The position numbers were made by a program, and so were the translations under genes. Positions 43,134 through 51,815 of a stretch of 64,000 nt of DNA are shown piece after piece (the first letter of the stretch is position 1; the number at the start of each line of letters is the position of its first letter). The notes under the pieces were generated by a model. That model ran no database searches. It saw only the letters and a list, made by a program, of their open reading frames with translations, and was not told the DNA's origin. Source of the DNA: an uncultured Alphaproteobacteria bacterium. Its GTDB lineage: Bacteria > Pseudomonadota > Alphaproteobacteria > RF32 > CAG-239. The DNA is taken from assembly GCA_944393695.1 (NCBI GenBank), contig CALYAY010000006.1, positions 1 through 64,000 of the forward strand. Direction: 5' to 3'.

Positions 43134-44870
43134 ATGCACGAGCTTCCCAGTTTGATTACGGATCTGGCTTTAATCAGCATTTACGGCGGATTGATTACGC
43201 TGTTGTTCAAGAAGCTGAAACAGCCGGTGGTTTTAGGTTATATTCTGGCCGGAATTATCCTCGGGCCGTCGATAGATATTCTGCCATCGGTCAGCGACAG
43301 GGAAAATCTGACGGTGTGGGCAGATATCGGGGTTATCTTTTTATTATTCGGGCTGGGGCTGGAATTCAGTTTTAAGAAAATCGTCAATGTCGGCAAAGCG
43401 GCAATGATTACTGCCAACGCAAACATCCTGTTTATGTTGTTTCTGGGATATCAGGTCGGGGTGATGCTGGGGTGGAGCACGACAGACAGTTTGTTTTTGG
43501 GCGGGATGATTTCAATGTCGTCCACAACAATTATTATCAAGGCTTTTGAAGAGCTTAACCTGAAGGGACAGTCTTTTACCGATTTGGTGTTCGGGGTGCT
43601 GGTGATTGAGGATATTGTCGGCATTTTGCTGTTGGTGCTGCTGCCGACGATTTCCGTGGGCAAGAGCGTGGACGGCATTGAGCTGATATTCAGCACACTC
43701 AAGCTGGGATTTTTCCTGATTTTGTGGTTTATTACCGGTATTTATCTGATTCCGACTTTTATCAAAAAAATCGCTTATCTGCTGAACGACGAACTGCTGC
43801 TTCTGGTGTCGGTGGGGTTGTGTCTGGGAATGGTGCTGCTGGCCGGGAAATTTGGTTTTTCTTCAGCACTCGGCGCCTTTATCATGGGGTCGGTTCTGGC
43901 AGAATCCGAATGCGCGGAAAGAATCGAAAAGGTATTAAAGCCGGTGAAAGATTTGTTCGGTGCGGTCTTTTTCGTTTCTGTCGGCATGCTGGTTGATCCG
44001 GCAATGTTTGTTACCTATGCCGGGCCGATTATCGCCATTACGCTATTGGTTATTATCGGCAAAGTCGTCTTTTCGGTTTTTGGATTTATGCTTTCGGGAA
44101 AACCTTTGGAAACGGCTATCTTATGCGGATTTTCGCTGGCGCAGGTGGGCGAATTTGCTTTTATTATCGCTTCGCTGGGCATGAACCTCGGCGTGTTAAG
44201 CGACAGTGTTTATCCGATTATCGTGGCGGTTTCGGTCATTACCACCTTTACGACACCGATGATGATAAAAACAGCCAAACCCTGTTATAATTTTGTGCGG
44301 CGGGTAATGCCTCCCCGGGCTGCCGAATTTATCAGCCGGCATACATCGGGACGAAAAACCAGCAATGCCGAAGAAAACCTTTGGAAAGAGCTGTTTAAGA
44401 ATTATGCTATTAAACTTTCCATGTTGTCGGTGGTTTTGATTGCCATTATCAATATTAACTTTTTTATTGTTCAGGGATTTTTGCTCAATCATCTGGGTGA
44501 AAAGCTGAGCCCGCCGCTGACAACGTTGATTACCCTGCTGATGATGGCGCCGTTTTTGAAAAGCCTGCTGGTGCCGAGAGAGAAAGTACGCAAGATTTAT
44601 GCCACTCTCTGGCAACGAAATCTGCGCAACCGGTTTCCGCTGGTGTTTATTGTCGGGTTCCGGGTGGTGATTATCGCCCTTTACATCATGGTGGTGATTA
44701 ATCACTTCCTGACTAAAAATATTTATATTACTTACGGAATTGTCGCTTTGGTGCTGTTTGTATTGTACCGGTCTCAGTGGCTATTGAATCAGTACCGAAA
44801 GATTGAAGATCAGTTTTTGGGTAATCTGTATAAAAACAGCGGGGAAGAAAAAGAAGATATAACCAAATGA
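43134..44870 (+). CDS. CPA2-type cation:proton antiporter (Kef-like), without RCK domain
   Basis: 578 residues, AAGGA before ATG 43134. The membrane domain has the family's hallmarks: 'KKLKQPVVLGYILAGIILGPS', the 'LFGLGLEFS' motif, 'STTIIIKAFEELN', 'VFGVLVIEDIVGILLLV' (ion-binding Asp) and 'FSSALGAFIMGSVLAES'. The first 12 helices end near residue 390. Instead of the cytoplasmic TrkA-N/RCK domain of KefB or KefC there are two or three more membrane helices and a short charged tail. It exchanges K+ or Na+ for H+, probably for pH or osmotic balance. A strong terminator follows. Confidence 0.9.
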   Translation: MHELPSLITDLALISIYGGLITLLFKKLKQPVVLGYILAGIILGPSIDILPSVSDRENLTVWADIGVIFLLFGLGLEFSFKKIVNVGKAAMITANANILFMLFLGYQVGVMLGWSTTDSLFLGGMISMSSTTIIIKAFEELNLKGQSFTDLVFGVLVIEDIVGILLLVLLPTISVGKSVDGIELIFSTLKLGFFLILWFITGIYLIPTFIKKIAYLLNDELLLLVSVGLCLGMVLLAGKFGFSSALGAFIMGSVLAESECAERIEKVLKPVKDLFGAVFFVSVGMLVDPAMFVTYAGPIIAITLLVIIGKVVFSVFGFMLSGKPLETAILCGFSLAQVGEFAFIIASLGMNLGVLSDSVYPIIVAVSVITTFTTPMMIKTAKPCYNFVRRVMPPRAAEFISRHTSGRKTSNAEENLWKELFKNYAIKLSMLSVVLIAIININFFIVQGFLLNHLGEKLSPPLTTLITLLMMAPFLKSLLVPREKVRKIYATLWQRNLRNRFPLVFIVGFRVVIIALYIMVVINHFLTKNIYITYGIVALVLFVLYRSQWLLNQYRKIEDQFLGNLYKNSGEEKEDITK

Positions 44871-44916
44871 ACAACGGGCGGCAGACTGACCGCAGAATTA
44901 AACTCAGACAGAAAAA

Positions 44917-44946
44917 AGCGTTCCCTTTCCGGGAACGCTCTTTTTT
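44917..44946. terminator. Bidirectional terminator
   Basis: AGCGTTCCC (44917-44925) pairs with GGGAACGCT (44931-44939), with an A-run before and a T-run after, between convergent genes. Confidence 0.9.
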
Positions 44947-44956
44947 CAGTTATCTC

Positions 44957-45790
44957 TTATCTGATAATTGCCTCAAGTTCCTGAGATAATTTTTTCAGAT
45001 CTGAGTTTTCATTAAAGCCGATACAACGGATATTGTATCCCTTGTTCCGGAATGCCCGTTCAATGGCCTTCCAATGTTCCACTCCGTGAGTGTTATATAA
45101 GATAACCTGCGGAATTTCCGGAAACATGGTTAACATTATCCAGGTGTGGGTTCCGGCAATTCCTATGGAAGCATTCAACCTGGCATACATGTTGTAATAT
45201 GCCTTATGCTGAACACCTCTGATACCTAAGACTTCCGGATTTTCCGTTAATCCAGGCACATAGAGATTAAACTCACGAGCCAGGTTTTTGACTGTTTCCA
45301 GGTCATTTACTTTATGGAAGTGCTGACCAAGAACAAGCCCTTTGGTGCCTTTGAGAAAATCAAAGACAGACAACGGCAGGCTTTGTTGAGCGGCGGTAAC
45401 CCCGCATTCCCCGTCGGAAATAAGTTTCTGCGGAATAAACAACATATTACAGTCACTCATTCCCGGGTAAGTCGGAAGTCCGGTCGTGTCGGCGGGGGTT
45501 AGTTTGCTGGCGGCAAATTTATCCCAAACAGCATCGTCCAGCTTTCCGGACTTTAATTCGCCGATAACATCCCATGCATTTTCCAGATTATCTTTTTCCT
45601 CAAAAGGAACTATTGACATCCGGTTATAGAAAAAAGACATATTTTGGAAAATCTTTTGAGCTTCTTCCTCATAGGCTTCTTTCTCATCCTTGTTGGGGAC
45701 GATAACGACATTCAGGTCAAACGCTTTGGCAAAGTTTACTGCCATAATCTCGTGGCCAAACTGGCTTCTGATAATAACTGTTTTTTTCAT
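44957..45790 (-). CDS. Hypothetical protein, possible glycosyltransferase-like fold
   Basis: 277 residues, cytosolic. The start 'MKKTVIIRSQFGHEIMAVNF' and the later 'NASIGIAGTHTWIMLTMFP' followed by 'PQVILYN' resemble the two ends of a GT-B type glycosyltransferase, where a glycine-rich loop and a T/S-H-x-x-A-like stretch bind the nucleotide sugar. I cannot name a family. It could be a sugar transferase for surface polysaccharide, but there are no such neighbours. Convergent with the antiporter gene. Confidence 0.5.
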   Translation of the reverse strand: MKKTVIIRSQFGHEIMAVNFAKAFDLNVVIVPNKDEKEAYEEEAQKIFQNMSFFYNRMSIVPFEEKDNLENAWDVIGELKSGKLDDAVWDKFAASKLTPADTTGLPTYPGMSDCNMLFIPQKLISDGECGVTAAQQSLPLSVFDFLKGTKGLVLGQHFHKVNDLETVKNLAREFNLYVPGLTENPEVLGIRGVQHKAYYNMYARLNASIGIAGTHTWIMLTMFPEIPQVILYNTHGVEHWKAIERAFRNKGYNIRCIGFNENSDLKKLSQELEAIIR

Positions 45791-46066
45791 TTTAGAATAA
45801 TTTTAGTTAATAATATCGATTACATATATAGTATTACATTTTTTATCATAAAGTTAAGACAAAATTATTATTTTTTTTGTTTATTTTCGCAAAATTTACA
45901 ATTAAAAAGTATATAGGACGGAAAGCCATCCAATTTTCGGAGAACTAATCAGAAGAGGAGTATTTTTTGCAAAACATGGCCTGAAACTTGTGCTTTGTGT
46001 TTTTTATTTTATTAATCCACCTTAGTGGACTACATTAAAAAATCAAGAAAGATTATTATTGTGTAT

Positions 46067-46345
46067 ATGAAAATACGCGAAGCTCAATTGTTTAGCGACG
46101 AAGTTGTAGACATCCTTAAAGAAGAAAGGATAAAGCAAGGCGTCAGCCAATATCAGATTGCTCTTGATTGTGAAATCAGCAAGAGCGCATTGAGTTATAT
46201 TGAAAAACATGAGCGCCGCCCTACCCTTTACAGCCTGGCGATTATTGCCGGTTATCTCGGGGTTAACCTCAGCGACGTCATCAAAAAAGCCGAAAAGAAA
46301 TATGTAAACCGGGAAGCCGCGCTGCGGCGGGTTTTGCTCAAATAA
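46067..46345 (+). CDS. XRE-family HTH regulator
   Basis: 92 residues from ATG 46067. The earlier GTG 46025 is possible; neither has a ribosome binding site. Residues 19-72 form a Cro/C1 helix-turn-helix ('LKEERIKQGVSQYQIALDCE', 'SKSALSYIEKHERRPTLYSL'). A basic tail (KKAEKKYVNRE) follows. It is a stand-alone regulator; its targets are unknown. The 275 bases upstream contain no gene. Confidence 0.8.
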   Translation: MKIREAQLFSDEVVDILKEERIKQGVSQYQIALDCEISKSALSYIEKHERRPTLYSLAIIAGYLGVNLSDVIKKAEKKYVNREAALRRVLLK

Positions 46346-46348
46346 AAA

Positions 46349-46387
46349 TATCCGCCCGGAAAAATCATCCCCGGACGGATAAAAAAG
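46349..46387. terminator. Bidirectional terminator
   Basis: TATCCG-C-CCGG (46349-46359) pairs with CCGG-A-CGGATA (46371-46381), followed by AAAAAA. The A-run serves the minus-strand HdeD-like gene; the HTH gene also ends here. Confidence 0.7.
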
Positions 46388-46398
46388 CATTTTGCCGG

Positions 46399-46926
46399 TT
46401 ATAGTTTTTCCAGACGGCGAATCATGAAATATTCACCGATTTCAATTAATCCGTAAAGCAGGATGTAAAGCCCCATCAGGGTGGTGATGGTTATTGCCCC
46501 GACCAGCGGATTGCCCAGAATCAGGAAAGCAAACAAAATTCCCAGAATTCCGGCGGCCAGGCTCCAGCTCCAGGATAATCCCTCTTTTTTCAACCGGAAA
46601 GACGCCGTCAGCTGAATAACGCCGACAGCCAGGCACCACAAGGCAAAGATGACCGGCAGAGAAGCCGCGGTGATGCCCAGATTGGCTACCATGATTATAC
46701 CGACCAGAATATCCAGAATGCCGACCAGCAAATACCATCCCGACTGAAAAGAAAACGAAACCGTCAGATAAGCCGCACCGACAATGATAAAGCAAATACC
46801 CAGGTAAAGCGCCAAGCCGACCAGACTGGCAACCGGGTTGAACCAAACATAAATGCCGAGCAAGGCCATAACGATACCGGCCAGCAAGTGCCATTTGCTG
46901 CCGTTGAGAGAGGTGGATTCAGTCAT
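46399..46926 (-). CDS. HdeD/DUF308-type membrane protein
   Basis: 175 residues with six hydrophobic helices arranged as an internal duplication ('LLAGIVMALLGIYVW' near residue 14 and 'LVGILDILVGIIMV' near 67, 'LAAGILGILFAFLI' near 123). Matches the HdeD family, linked to acid resistance in enterobacteria; the mechanism is not known. GGAGAAAAAC precedes the start. It lies 68 bases downstream of glucokinase on the same strand but without obvious functional relation. Confidence 0.85.
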   Translation of the reverse strand: MTESTSLNGSKWHLLAGIVMALLGIYVWFNPVASLVGLALYLGICFIIVGAAYLTVSFSFQSGWYLLVGILDILVGIIMVANLGITAASLPVIFALWCLAVGVIQLTASFRLKKEGLSWSWSLAAGILGILFAFLILGNPLVGAITITTLMGLYILLYGLIEIGEYFMIRRLEKL

Positions 46927-46993
46927 TGTTTTTCTCCTTATAAAAAAACATGTTCAATATGTATTTAAGCTCTTTGTTACCGGGTTTCAACAA

Positions 46994-47911
46994 TCAAAAA
47001 CAATGTGCCAGACCAATAAGTGCGGAGCTGTCGTTGCTGACTATACGAACCGGCAGACGACGCAGAGGCGAATCCGCCGGCGTGCCGAGTTCGTAAAAAT
47101 GTTTGAACGGCGTCTGCCGGAGACGGGACAAAACTTCAGGCCGGGATAAAACGCCGCCGGTCAGATAAATGCCGCCAAAAGGCAAAAGCATACAGGCAAT
47201 ATTGTGAATAAAAGCGCCCAAAAGTTCGCCAAAGATTTCAAATACTTTATAAAAACGTCCGTTTTCAAACTGGGCAGACATAATTTCAGAAGCCGAGCAA
47301 TTATCATTATATAATAAATTGTATAAACGGGAAATACCGCTGCCGGAAGTCAGGTGATTCCAGGCCAGAGAAGTGTCGGCCTCTAAAATACGGCATAAAA
47401 TTTCAATATGATCGGGAGAGGCCGGTGAAAAGAACTGACTGCCGCCTTCCGAAGGATAAAAATCATAACGGCCGCGGGCGGAATTATAAATTCCGTAAGC
47501 AACGCCCACCTCCGTGCCGATGCTTACGGAAACAATTGTTCCCTGTGCTTCTGAATCTGCCGGATACAAAGGAAAAATATCTTCCCGGCGAAGCCAGGGA
47601 ATGGCCATGGCATGTGCTATGCCGTCGTTTATAAAAGAAATATCTTTTAAGTTGGTTTCCGCTTTAATTTTTTCGGGATTATATCCCCAATCATTCGATT
47701 TTTTAGCAGGCAGACCATTAACAACCGGGGCATTAACCGCCAAAAGCGCCCGACCTCCCCGTAAATTGTTATATTGCATAAAACGCCGCAGGGCTTCACT
47801 GATGTTTTCAAATTCAGCCTTGTAATATGTCTGCCGGCAGCAGATGCCGTCTTTTTTATCAACCAGGGCAAAGCGGGCTTTGGTTCCGCCGATGTCTCCA
47901 ATGATGTTCAT
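46994..47911 (-). CDS. glk: Glucokinase (Glk-type), variant EGG motif
   Basis: 305 residues; start preceded by AAGGAG. The ATP-binding 'GDIGGTKARFALV', the sugar-binding 'FINDGIAHAMAIP' (Asp as base) and 'GTEVGVAY' are as in the Glk family (ATP + glucose to glucose 6-phosphate). The normally conserved E-G-G-H motif that contacts the glucose hydroxyls reads E-G-G-S here ('PSEGGSQFFSP'), and the 'LSGPGL' loop reads 'LTSGSGI'. The enzyme may have altered sugar specificity or lower activity. It is cytosolic and single. Confidence 0.8.
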   Translation of the reverse strand: MNIIGDIGGTKARFALVDKKDGICCRQTYYKAEFENISEALRRFMQYNNLRGGRALLAVNAPVVNGLPAKKSNDWGYNPEKIKAETNLKDISFINDGIAHAMAIPWLRREDIFPLYPADSEAQGTIVSVSIGTEVGVAYGIYNSARGRYDFYPSEGGSQFFSPASPDHIEILCRILEADTSLAWNHLTSGSGISRLYNLLYNDNCSASEIMSAQFENGRFYKVFEIFGELLGAFIHNIACMLLPFGGIYLTGGVLSRPEVLSRLRQTPFKHFYELGTPADSPLRRLPVRIVSNDSSALIGLAHCF

Positions 47912-48053
47912 GTCTTATTCTCCTTAAATCAGAAATATGTTTTATTCCCGATTTTTCAACAATCGGGTCGAAAATTTACAAAACGGCGAGATTGAAAAAC
48001 AAAAAAACAAGCCTATATCGGAAAGGTATTAACCTTATGAAAGGAAAACAAAA

Positions 48054-48368
48054 ATGAAAATAACTTCAGCAGTCCTGAGCCTGGCGCTTTTTTCGGCCGC
48101 ACCGGTTCTGGCCCAAAGCGGCGTCAGCGTGGAAGTCAATGATCCCAATGCTGCCGACGTGGTTATCACCACCGAACAGAGCGGCAGCGGCACTGCAGAC
48201 AACGGTTCTTCATACAACAACAGCGATATGCAGCCCCTGCCCGGTAATCCGGGAGTTGAAACAGAATCGGTGCAAAGTGCCGAAACCCAGCCGCCGGCAG
48301 CCGAAGCTGAAATTACCATAGAAGAAAGCGAAACAATCAGCGTTCCGCAAACATCCGACAGCAACTAA
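48054..48368 (+). CDS. Small secreted acidic protein, low complexity
   Basis: 104 residues, AAGG shortly before ATG 48054. A signal peptide (ends VLAQ, about residue 21) is followed by an acidic Ser/Glu/Thr/Pro-rich chain with no cysteine and no predicted fold (ETESVQSAETQPPAAEAE). Likely disordered in the periplasm or outside. No family was recognised. It has its own terminator. Confidence 0.65.
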   Translation: MKITSAVLSLALFSAAPVLAQSGVSVEVNDPNAADVVITTEQSGSGTADNGSSYNNSDMQPLPGNPGVETESVQSAETQPPAAEAEITIEESETISVPQTSDSN

Positions 48369-48396
48369 ACTTTATTTTCTGTTCTCTTTATTGCAA

Positions 48397-48435
48397 AAAA
48401 CCTGTTTCTCCCGAGAGGAACAGGTTTTGTTTTTT
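48397..48435. terminator. Terminator after the small secreted protein
   Basis: AAAACCTGTT (48397-48406) pairs with AACAGGTTTT (48419-48428), with an inner CTC/GAG extension and a T-run. The A-run on the left may serve the minus-strand lipid-transport operon. Confidence 0.9.
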
Positions 48436-49009
48436 ATTTTCCGCCGGCGGTTTTGACCAAGGCCGAAGCAATTTCATCGGAAAGACGCGACAGCAGGCGG
48501 CTTTGGGCCGCGGCCAGTTCCGCATAGCCGCCGTCTATCGGTTCATGCAGGACCGTACGGCGGGAAACAGACACTTTTTTTCCGGCCTCGGACAGCGTCC
48601 ACCAGACATCCAAAACCGCCACTTTGTCCCAGGATGCATCCAGACGATTAACCGACAACTGAAGTCTGAAAGTTGATTTTTCGCCGTTATCGGTATCAGC
48701 TTTAACCTGAGAGAGAGGAAATGTGGAAGCAAGATTATCAGCCATTATACGCTGAATCATTCCGGAAAGCGGAGCACTCCAGCGGTTAAACTCAGAGATT
48801 TCAATTTCCACAGGATTATCGCCGACGGTTACAATCTGGGGCCGGGTCAGGTATTCGGGAATATTTACCTCATTAACCTGCAGCGAAGTTTTGAGTTTAT
48901 AGCTTTTTGCCGGAGGTTCGCTTATCAGGGTATAAAAAGAAGAATCCGGACTGCGTCCCAAGCAGGAAGCCAGTAATAATACCGAAGCCAGTACAAAAGT
49001 TTTTTTCAT
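48434..49009 (-). CDS. PqiC-like transport auxiliary lipoprotein
   Basis: 191 residues. Lipoprotein signal with LLASC (Cys16). The mature part has the PqiC/DUF330 pattern: 'FYTLISEPP' after the lipid anchor, 'NEVNIPEYLTRPQIV', 'FNRWSAPLSGMIQRIMADNL'. Such lipoproteins sit in the outer membrane and receive or guide lipids carried by MCE proteins. It is the last gene of a four-gene operon (MlaE, MlaF, MlaD, PqiC types); its start overlaps the stop of the MCE gene by one base. Confidence 0.85.
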   Translation of the reverse strand: MKKTFVLASVLLLASCLGRSPDSSFYTLISEPPAKSYKLKTSLQVNEVNIPEYLTRPQIVTVGDNPVEIEISEFNRWSAPLSGMIQRIMADNLASTFPLSQVKADTDNGEKSTFRLQLSVNRLDASWDKVAVLDVWWTLSEAGKKVSVSRRTVLHEPIDGGYAELAAAQSRLLSRLSDEIASALVKTAGGK

Positions 49010-49794
49010 TATTTTTTCTCCTTTCCCCGCAGCAGTGATTCCGGATGACGTTCCAAATAATCGGTCAAATCACGGAAAGAATCAGCTGCCTTATCTATGC
49101 TGAGAGCCGCTTTGTTGACATTGTTCATCATTTGCAGCGAAACTCCCGAATTTTCATCAATAAGATTATTGATGCCGCCGGCGGCCTGGTTCAGACTGTC
49201 CAGAAGAGGCGGCAATTCATGATGCAACTCTTTGAAAATTCCCAAAAGGTCGGCCACACCTTCTTTAATCGGCAATTGCGAAAAATCCTGAGAGATTTTG
49301 CTGATGGAAGATAAAACGGTGGGAATCTCCAAAATATCGCCGTTATCTTTGATGTTGCGCAGGTTAACGGGAGATTCCGGCTGCATCACTAACTCAATTA
49401 TCAACTGCCCGGTCAGATAGTTCTGCGTTCCCAGGCGTGCCCGCAGACCTTTATCTATCAACTCGTTCAGCAAATCCTTGCGGCTGTGAAAACTTTTGTC
49501 GGACAAAGAACTACGGTATTCGGTCAGCTGAACATAAACCGGCACCCGGAAACTCAGATCGGAAACATTGGTTACCAGCTGGATTTTTGAAACGCGGCCG
49601 ATTTCAACCCCGTTGAACAAAACCGACGAACCGACGCTTAATCCCCGGATGGATTCATCAAAATACATAACCAGCGTGTTGTTGCTGTCTGTAAAAAAGC
49701 GATTTTTCAAAAACAGGCCCACAATTCCCAGAAAAAGAACCATTCCGCTAATCATGAACAAACCTATCATTTTGGTATTGGGTTGTTTTGCCAT
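49009..49794 (-). CDS. mlaD: MlaD-like MCE-domain substrate-binding protein
   Basis: 261 residues. One N-terminal membrane helix (about 10-27), then an MCE domain at about 35-115 ('YFDESIRGLSVGSSVLFNGVEIGRV'), then a helical tail without the long needle of PqiB or YebT. MlaD-type proteins form hexameric rings in the periplasm that pass phospholipids between membrane and carrier. It overlaps its neighbours by one base on each side. Confidence 0.9.
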   Translation of the reverse strand: MAKQPNTKMIGLFMISGMVLFLGIVGLFLKNRFFTDSNNTLVMYFDESIRGLSVGSSVLFNGVEIGRVSKIQLVTNVSDLSFRVPVYVQLTEYRSSLSDKSFHSRKDLLNELIDKGLRARLGTQNYLTGQLIIELVMQPESPVNLRNIKDNGDILEIPTVLSSISKISQDFSQLPIKEGVADLLGIFKELHHELPPLLDSLNQAAGGINNLIDENSGVSLQMMNNVNKAALSIDKAADSFRDLTDYLERHPESLLRGKEKK

Positions 49795-50552
49795 TATTTT
49801 TTTGCTCCTCTTGTCAAAAAGCGGCGAACCACGTCATTGGGCGGATTGCGCAGCAAATCTCCGGGTTTTCCCCGCCCCATAATGCTTTTGGTATCACCAT
49901 CAAGAAAAATAGAATCGGTTCCGATATTAAAAATAGATGCCAGTTCATGGCTGACAATGACAAAAGTCGTCCCCAGACTATGATTCAAATCAAGAATCAG
50001 GTCATCAAGCAGGCGGGAACTGACCGGGTCAAGTCCGGCAGAAGGTTCGTCGCAATACAGAATTTCGGGATCAAGTGCCAAAGCCCGGGCCAGGCCGGCG
50101 CGTTTGCACATGCCGCCGCTGATTTCGGAGGGATAAAAATCTTCAAAACCGGCCAGTCCGACCAAAGCCAGCTTAAGCGATGTCAGTTCTTTTATCAAGC
50201 CGGGAGAATAATCCGTGTATTGCTGCAAAGGCAGGGCAACATTTTCGCTCAGAGTCATGGAACTGAATAAGGCGCCGCTTTGATATAAAATGCCGCAATT
50301 TTGCATGATTTTGTGACGCATTTTTTCGCCGGCTTTCGAAAAATTGGCGCCGTCAATTGAAATTTTTCCGGAAAGCGGCGGAATCAGCCCGGTCAAGACA
50401 TGAAGCAAAGTGCTTTTGCCGCAACCGGAGCCGCCCATAATGAAAAAAATCTCACCGCGGCTGACCGAAAAAGAAATATCTTTCATCAGGACATAATCGC
50501 CATAGCCGATGCTTAAATTACTGACGCTGATTAAAGGGGCTTCTTTGCTCAC
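49794..50552 (-). CDS. mlaF: MlaF-like ABC transporter ATPase
   Basis: 252 residues. Walker A 'GGSGCGKST', signature 'EISGGMCKRAGLARALA' (ISGGM is the usual MlaF form), Walker B 'EILYCDEPSAGLD' and a switch His in 'FVIVSHEL' are all present. The start is a GTG overlapping the permease stop by four bases (GTGA). It drives phospholipid transport together with the permease and the MCE protein. Confidence 0.95.
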   Translation of the reverse strand: MSKEAPLISVSNLSIGYGDYVLMKDISFSVSRGEIFFIMGGSGCGKSTLLHVLTGLIPPLSGKISIDGANFSKAGEKMRHKIMQNCGILYQSGALFSSMTLSENVALPLQQYTDYSPGLIKELTSLKLALVGLAGFEDFYPSEISGGMCKRAGLARALALDPEILYCDEPSAGLDPVSSRLLDDLILDLNHSLGTTFVIVSHELASIFNIGTDSIFLDGDTKSIMGRGKPGDLLRNPPNDVVRRFLTRGAKK

Positions 50553-51661
50553 AGTTCCATCCCCTCAAAAATTATGGTCAGAAAACCGGTGACGACAATC
50601 ATCCAGACAATGGATGAGACAACGGCTTTGGTTGTGGCCACACCGACGCTGTCGGCATCACGCCCGCAATATACACCGTAATAACAACCGCAGACCGAAA
50701 TGACAAAGCCATAAATGAAACCATGGAAAATACCGATTAGGAAGTTGCCCAGGTGAAAAGAATTGAGCGAATACTGCATATATTCGGACAAGGGAATGCC
50801 AAGCATGACCACCCCGACCAAACTGCCGCCGAGCATGCCCATAAAATCAGACAGCATAGTCAGCAGCGGCATGGTGATAATCAGGCTGCCGATGCGGGGC
50901 AGAACCAGAAAATCACCAACGGGAATACCCATGGTTTTAAGAGCGTCGATTTCTTCATTAACCTGCATGGAACCGATGGTGGCGGCATAAGAGGCTCCGG
51001 TGCGTCCGGCCATGATGATGCCGGCCATGATGGCGCCCATAATGCGGGTCATGGCTATGGTGACAAGGCTGGAAACATAAATTTCGACACCAAAAATACG
51101 GAGCTGAATGGCGCCGACAAAAGCCAAAATCAGTCCGACCATAAAGCTTACCAGAGAAACGATGCCGACGGCCTTGTAACTGCAATCTTCCAAAGCAAAC
51201 AAAAAATCAACCCCGCGCATTACCGCCCGGCCGGCAAACAAACGGAACAGAGATTTTAAGGACAGGCCGATAAAATGCAAACCACGGGTAATACCCTGCC
51301 AAGAAACACAGCCCCATTCGCCCAGGCGTTCAACCGGCGGCAGTTTTTCTTTCCGGGAGGTTACGGGATTGCGGCGGACACTGAAAGACAAATCAAGCAA
51401 ACTGCGCAGATTTTCGGGCAGGGATGCCTTATCCACGGGAATATTCCGGGTCCGGGCCGAATTTATAAGGGAAAACAAAACAACAACCAGGGTTGAATCC
51501 CAGCGCCCCAATCCGCCCGAATCGAATTTCAGGCGTTTGGGCGAATTTTCTTCCAGCGCCGCCAACATTTTTTCCTGTACGGTATCCGAGTCATAGCGGA
51601 TAAAATTTCCGGACAGGCTGACGGTCATTACGGAATCAGTTATTTTATATCCAAGCTGCAT
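50549..51661 (-). CDS. mlaE: MlaE-like permease with N-terminal STAS-like domain
   Basis: 370 residues from ATG 51661 (AAGG upstream); TTG 51691 is an alternative. Residues 1-100 resemble a STAS domain ('VSLSGNFIRYDSDTV', 'LKFDSGGLGRWDSTLVVVLF'). This is fused here, whereas in E. coli the STAS protein MlaB is separate. The permease part has five or six helices with the MlaE hallmarks 'AGRTGASYAATIGSMQVNEE' and 'IDALKTMGIPVGDFLVLPR'. First gene of the operon. Confidence 0.92.
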   Translation of the reverse strand: MQLGYKITDSVMTVSLSGNFIRYDSDTVQEKMLAALEENSPKRLKFDSGGLGRWDSTLVVVLFSLINSARTRNIPVDKASLPENLRSLLDLSFSVRRNPVTSRKEKLPPVERLGEWGCVSWQGITRGLHFIGLSLKSLFRLFAGRAVMRGVDFLFALEDCSYKAVGIVSLVSFMVGLILAFVGAIQLRIFGVEIYVSSLVTIAMTRIMGAIMAGIIMAGRTGASYAATIGSMQVNEEIDALKTMGIPVGDFLVLPRIGSLIITMPLLTMLSDFMGMLGGSLVGVVMLGIPLSEYMQYSLNSFHLGNFLIGIFHGFIYGFVISVCGCYYGVYCGRDADSVGVATTKAVVSSIVWMIVVTGFLTIIFEGMEL

Positions 51662-51766
51662 GACTGCCTTGCTGATAAATTGTATTTTCAACTAATATAG
51701 CCAGCCTGCGGGATAATTCAATAATCCCCAAAAAATTCAGTGGATAGTTTATATTGTATTTTGCGC

Positions 51767-51795
51767 TTGTTTTTAGACAAAAAATATTTTATAAT
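51767..51795 (+). promoter_or_regulatory. Promoter for the HEXXH orphan
   Basis: -35 TTGTTT (51767-51772) and consensus -10 TATAAT (51790-51795), 17 bases apart; ATG 51816 follows after GAGGAAGG. Confidence 0.65.
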
Positions 51796-51815
51796 TGTCG
51801 CTGAGGAAGGTTGCC

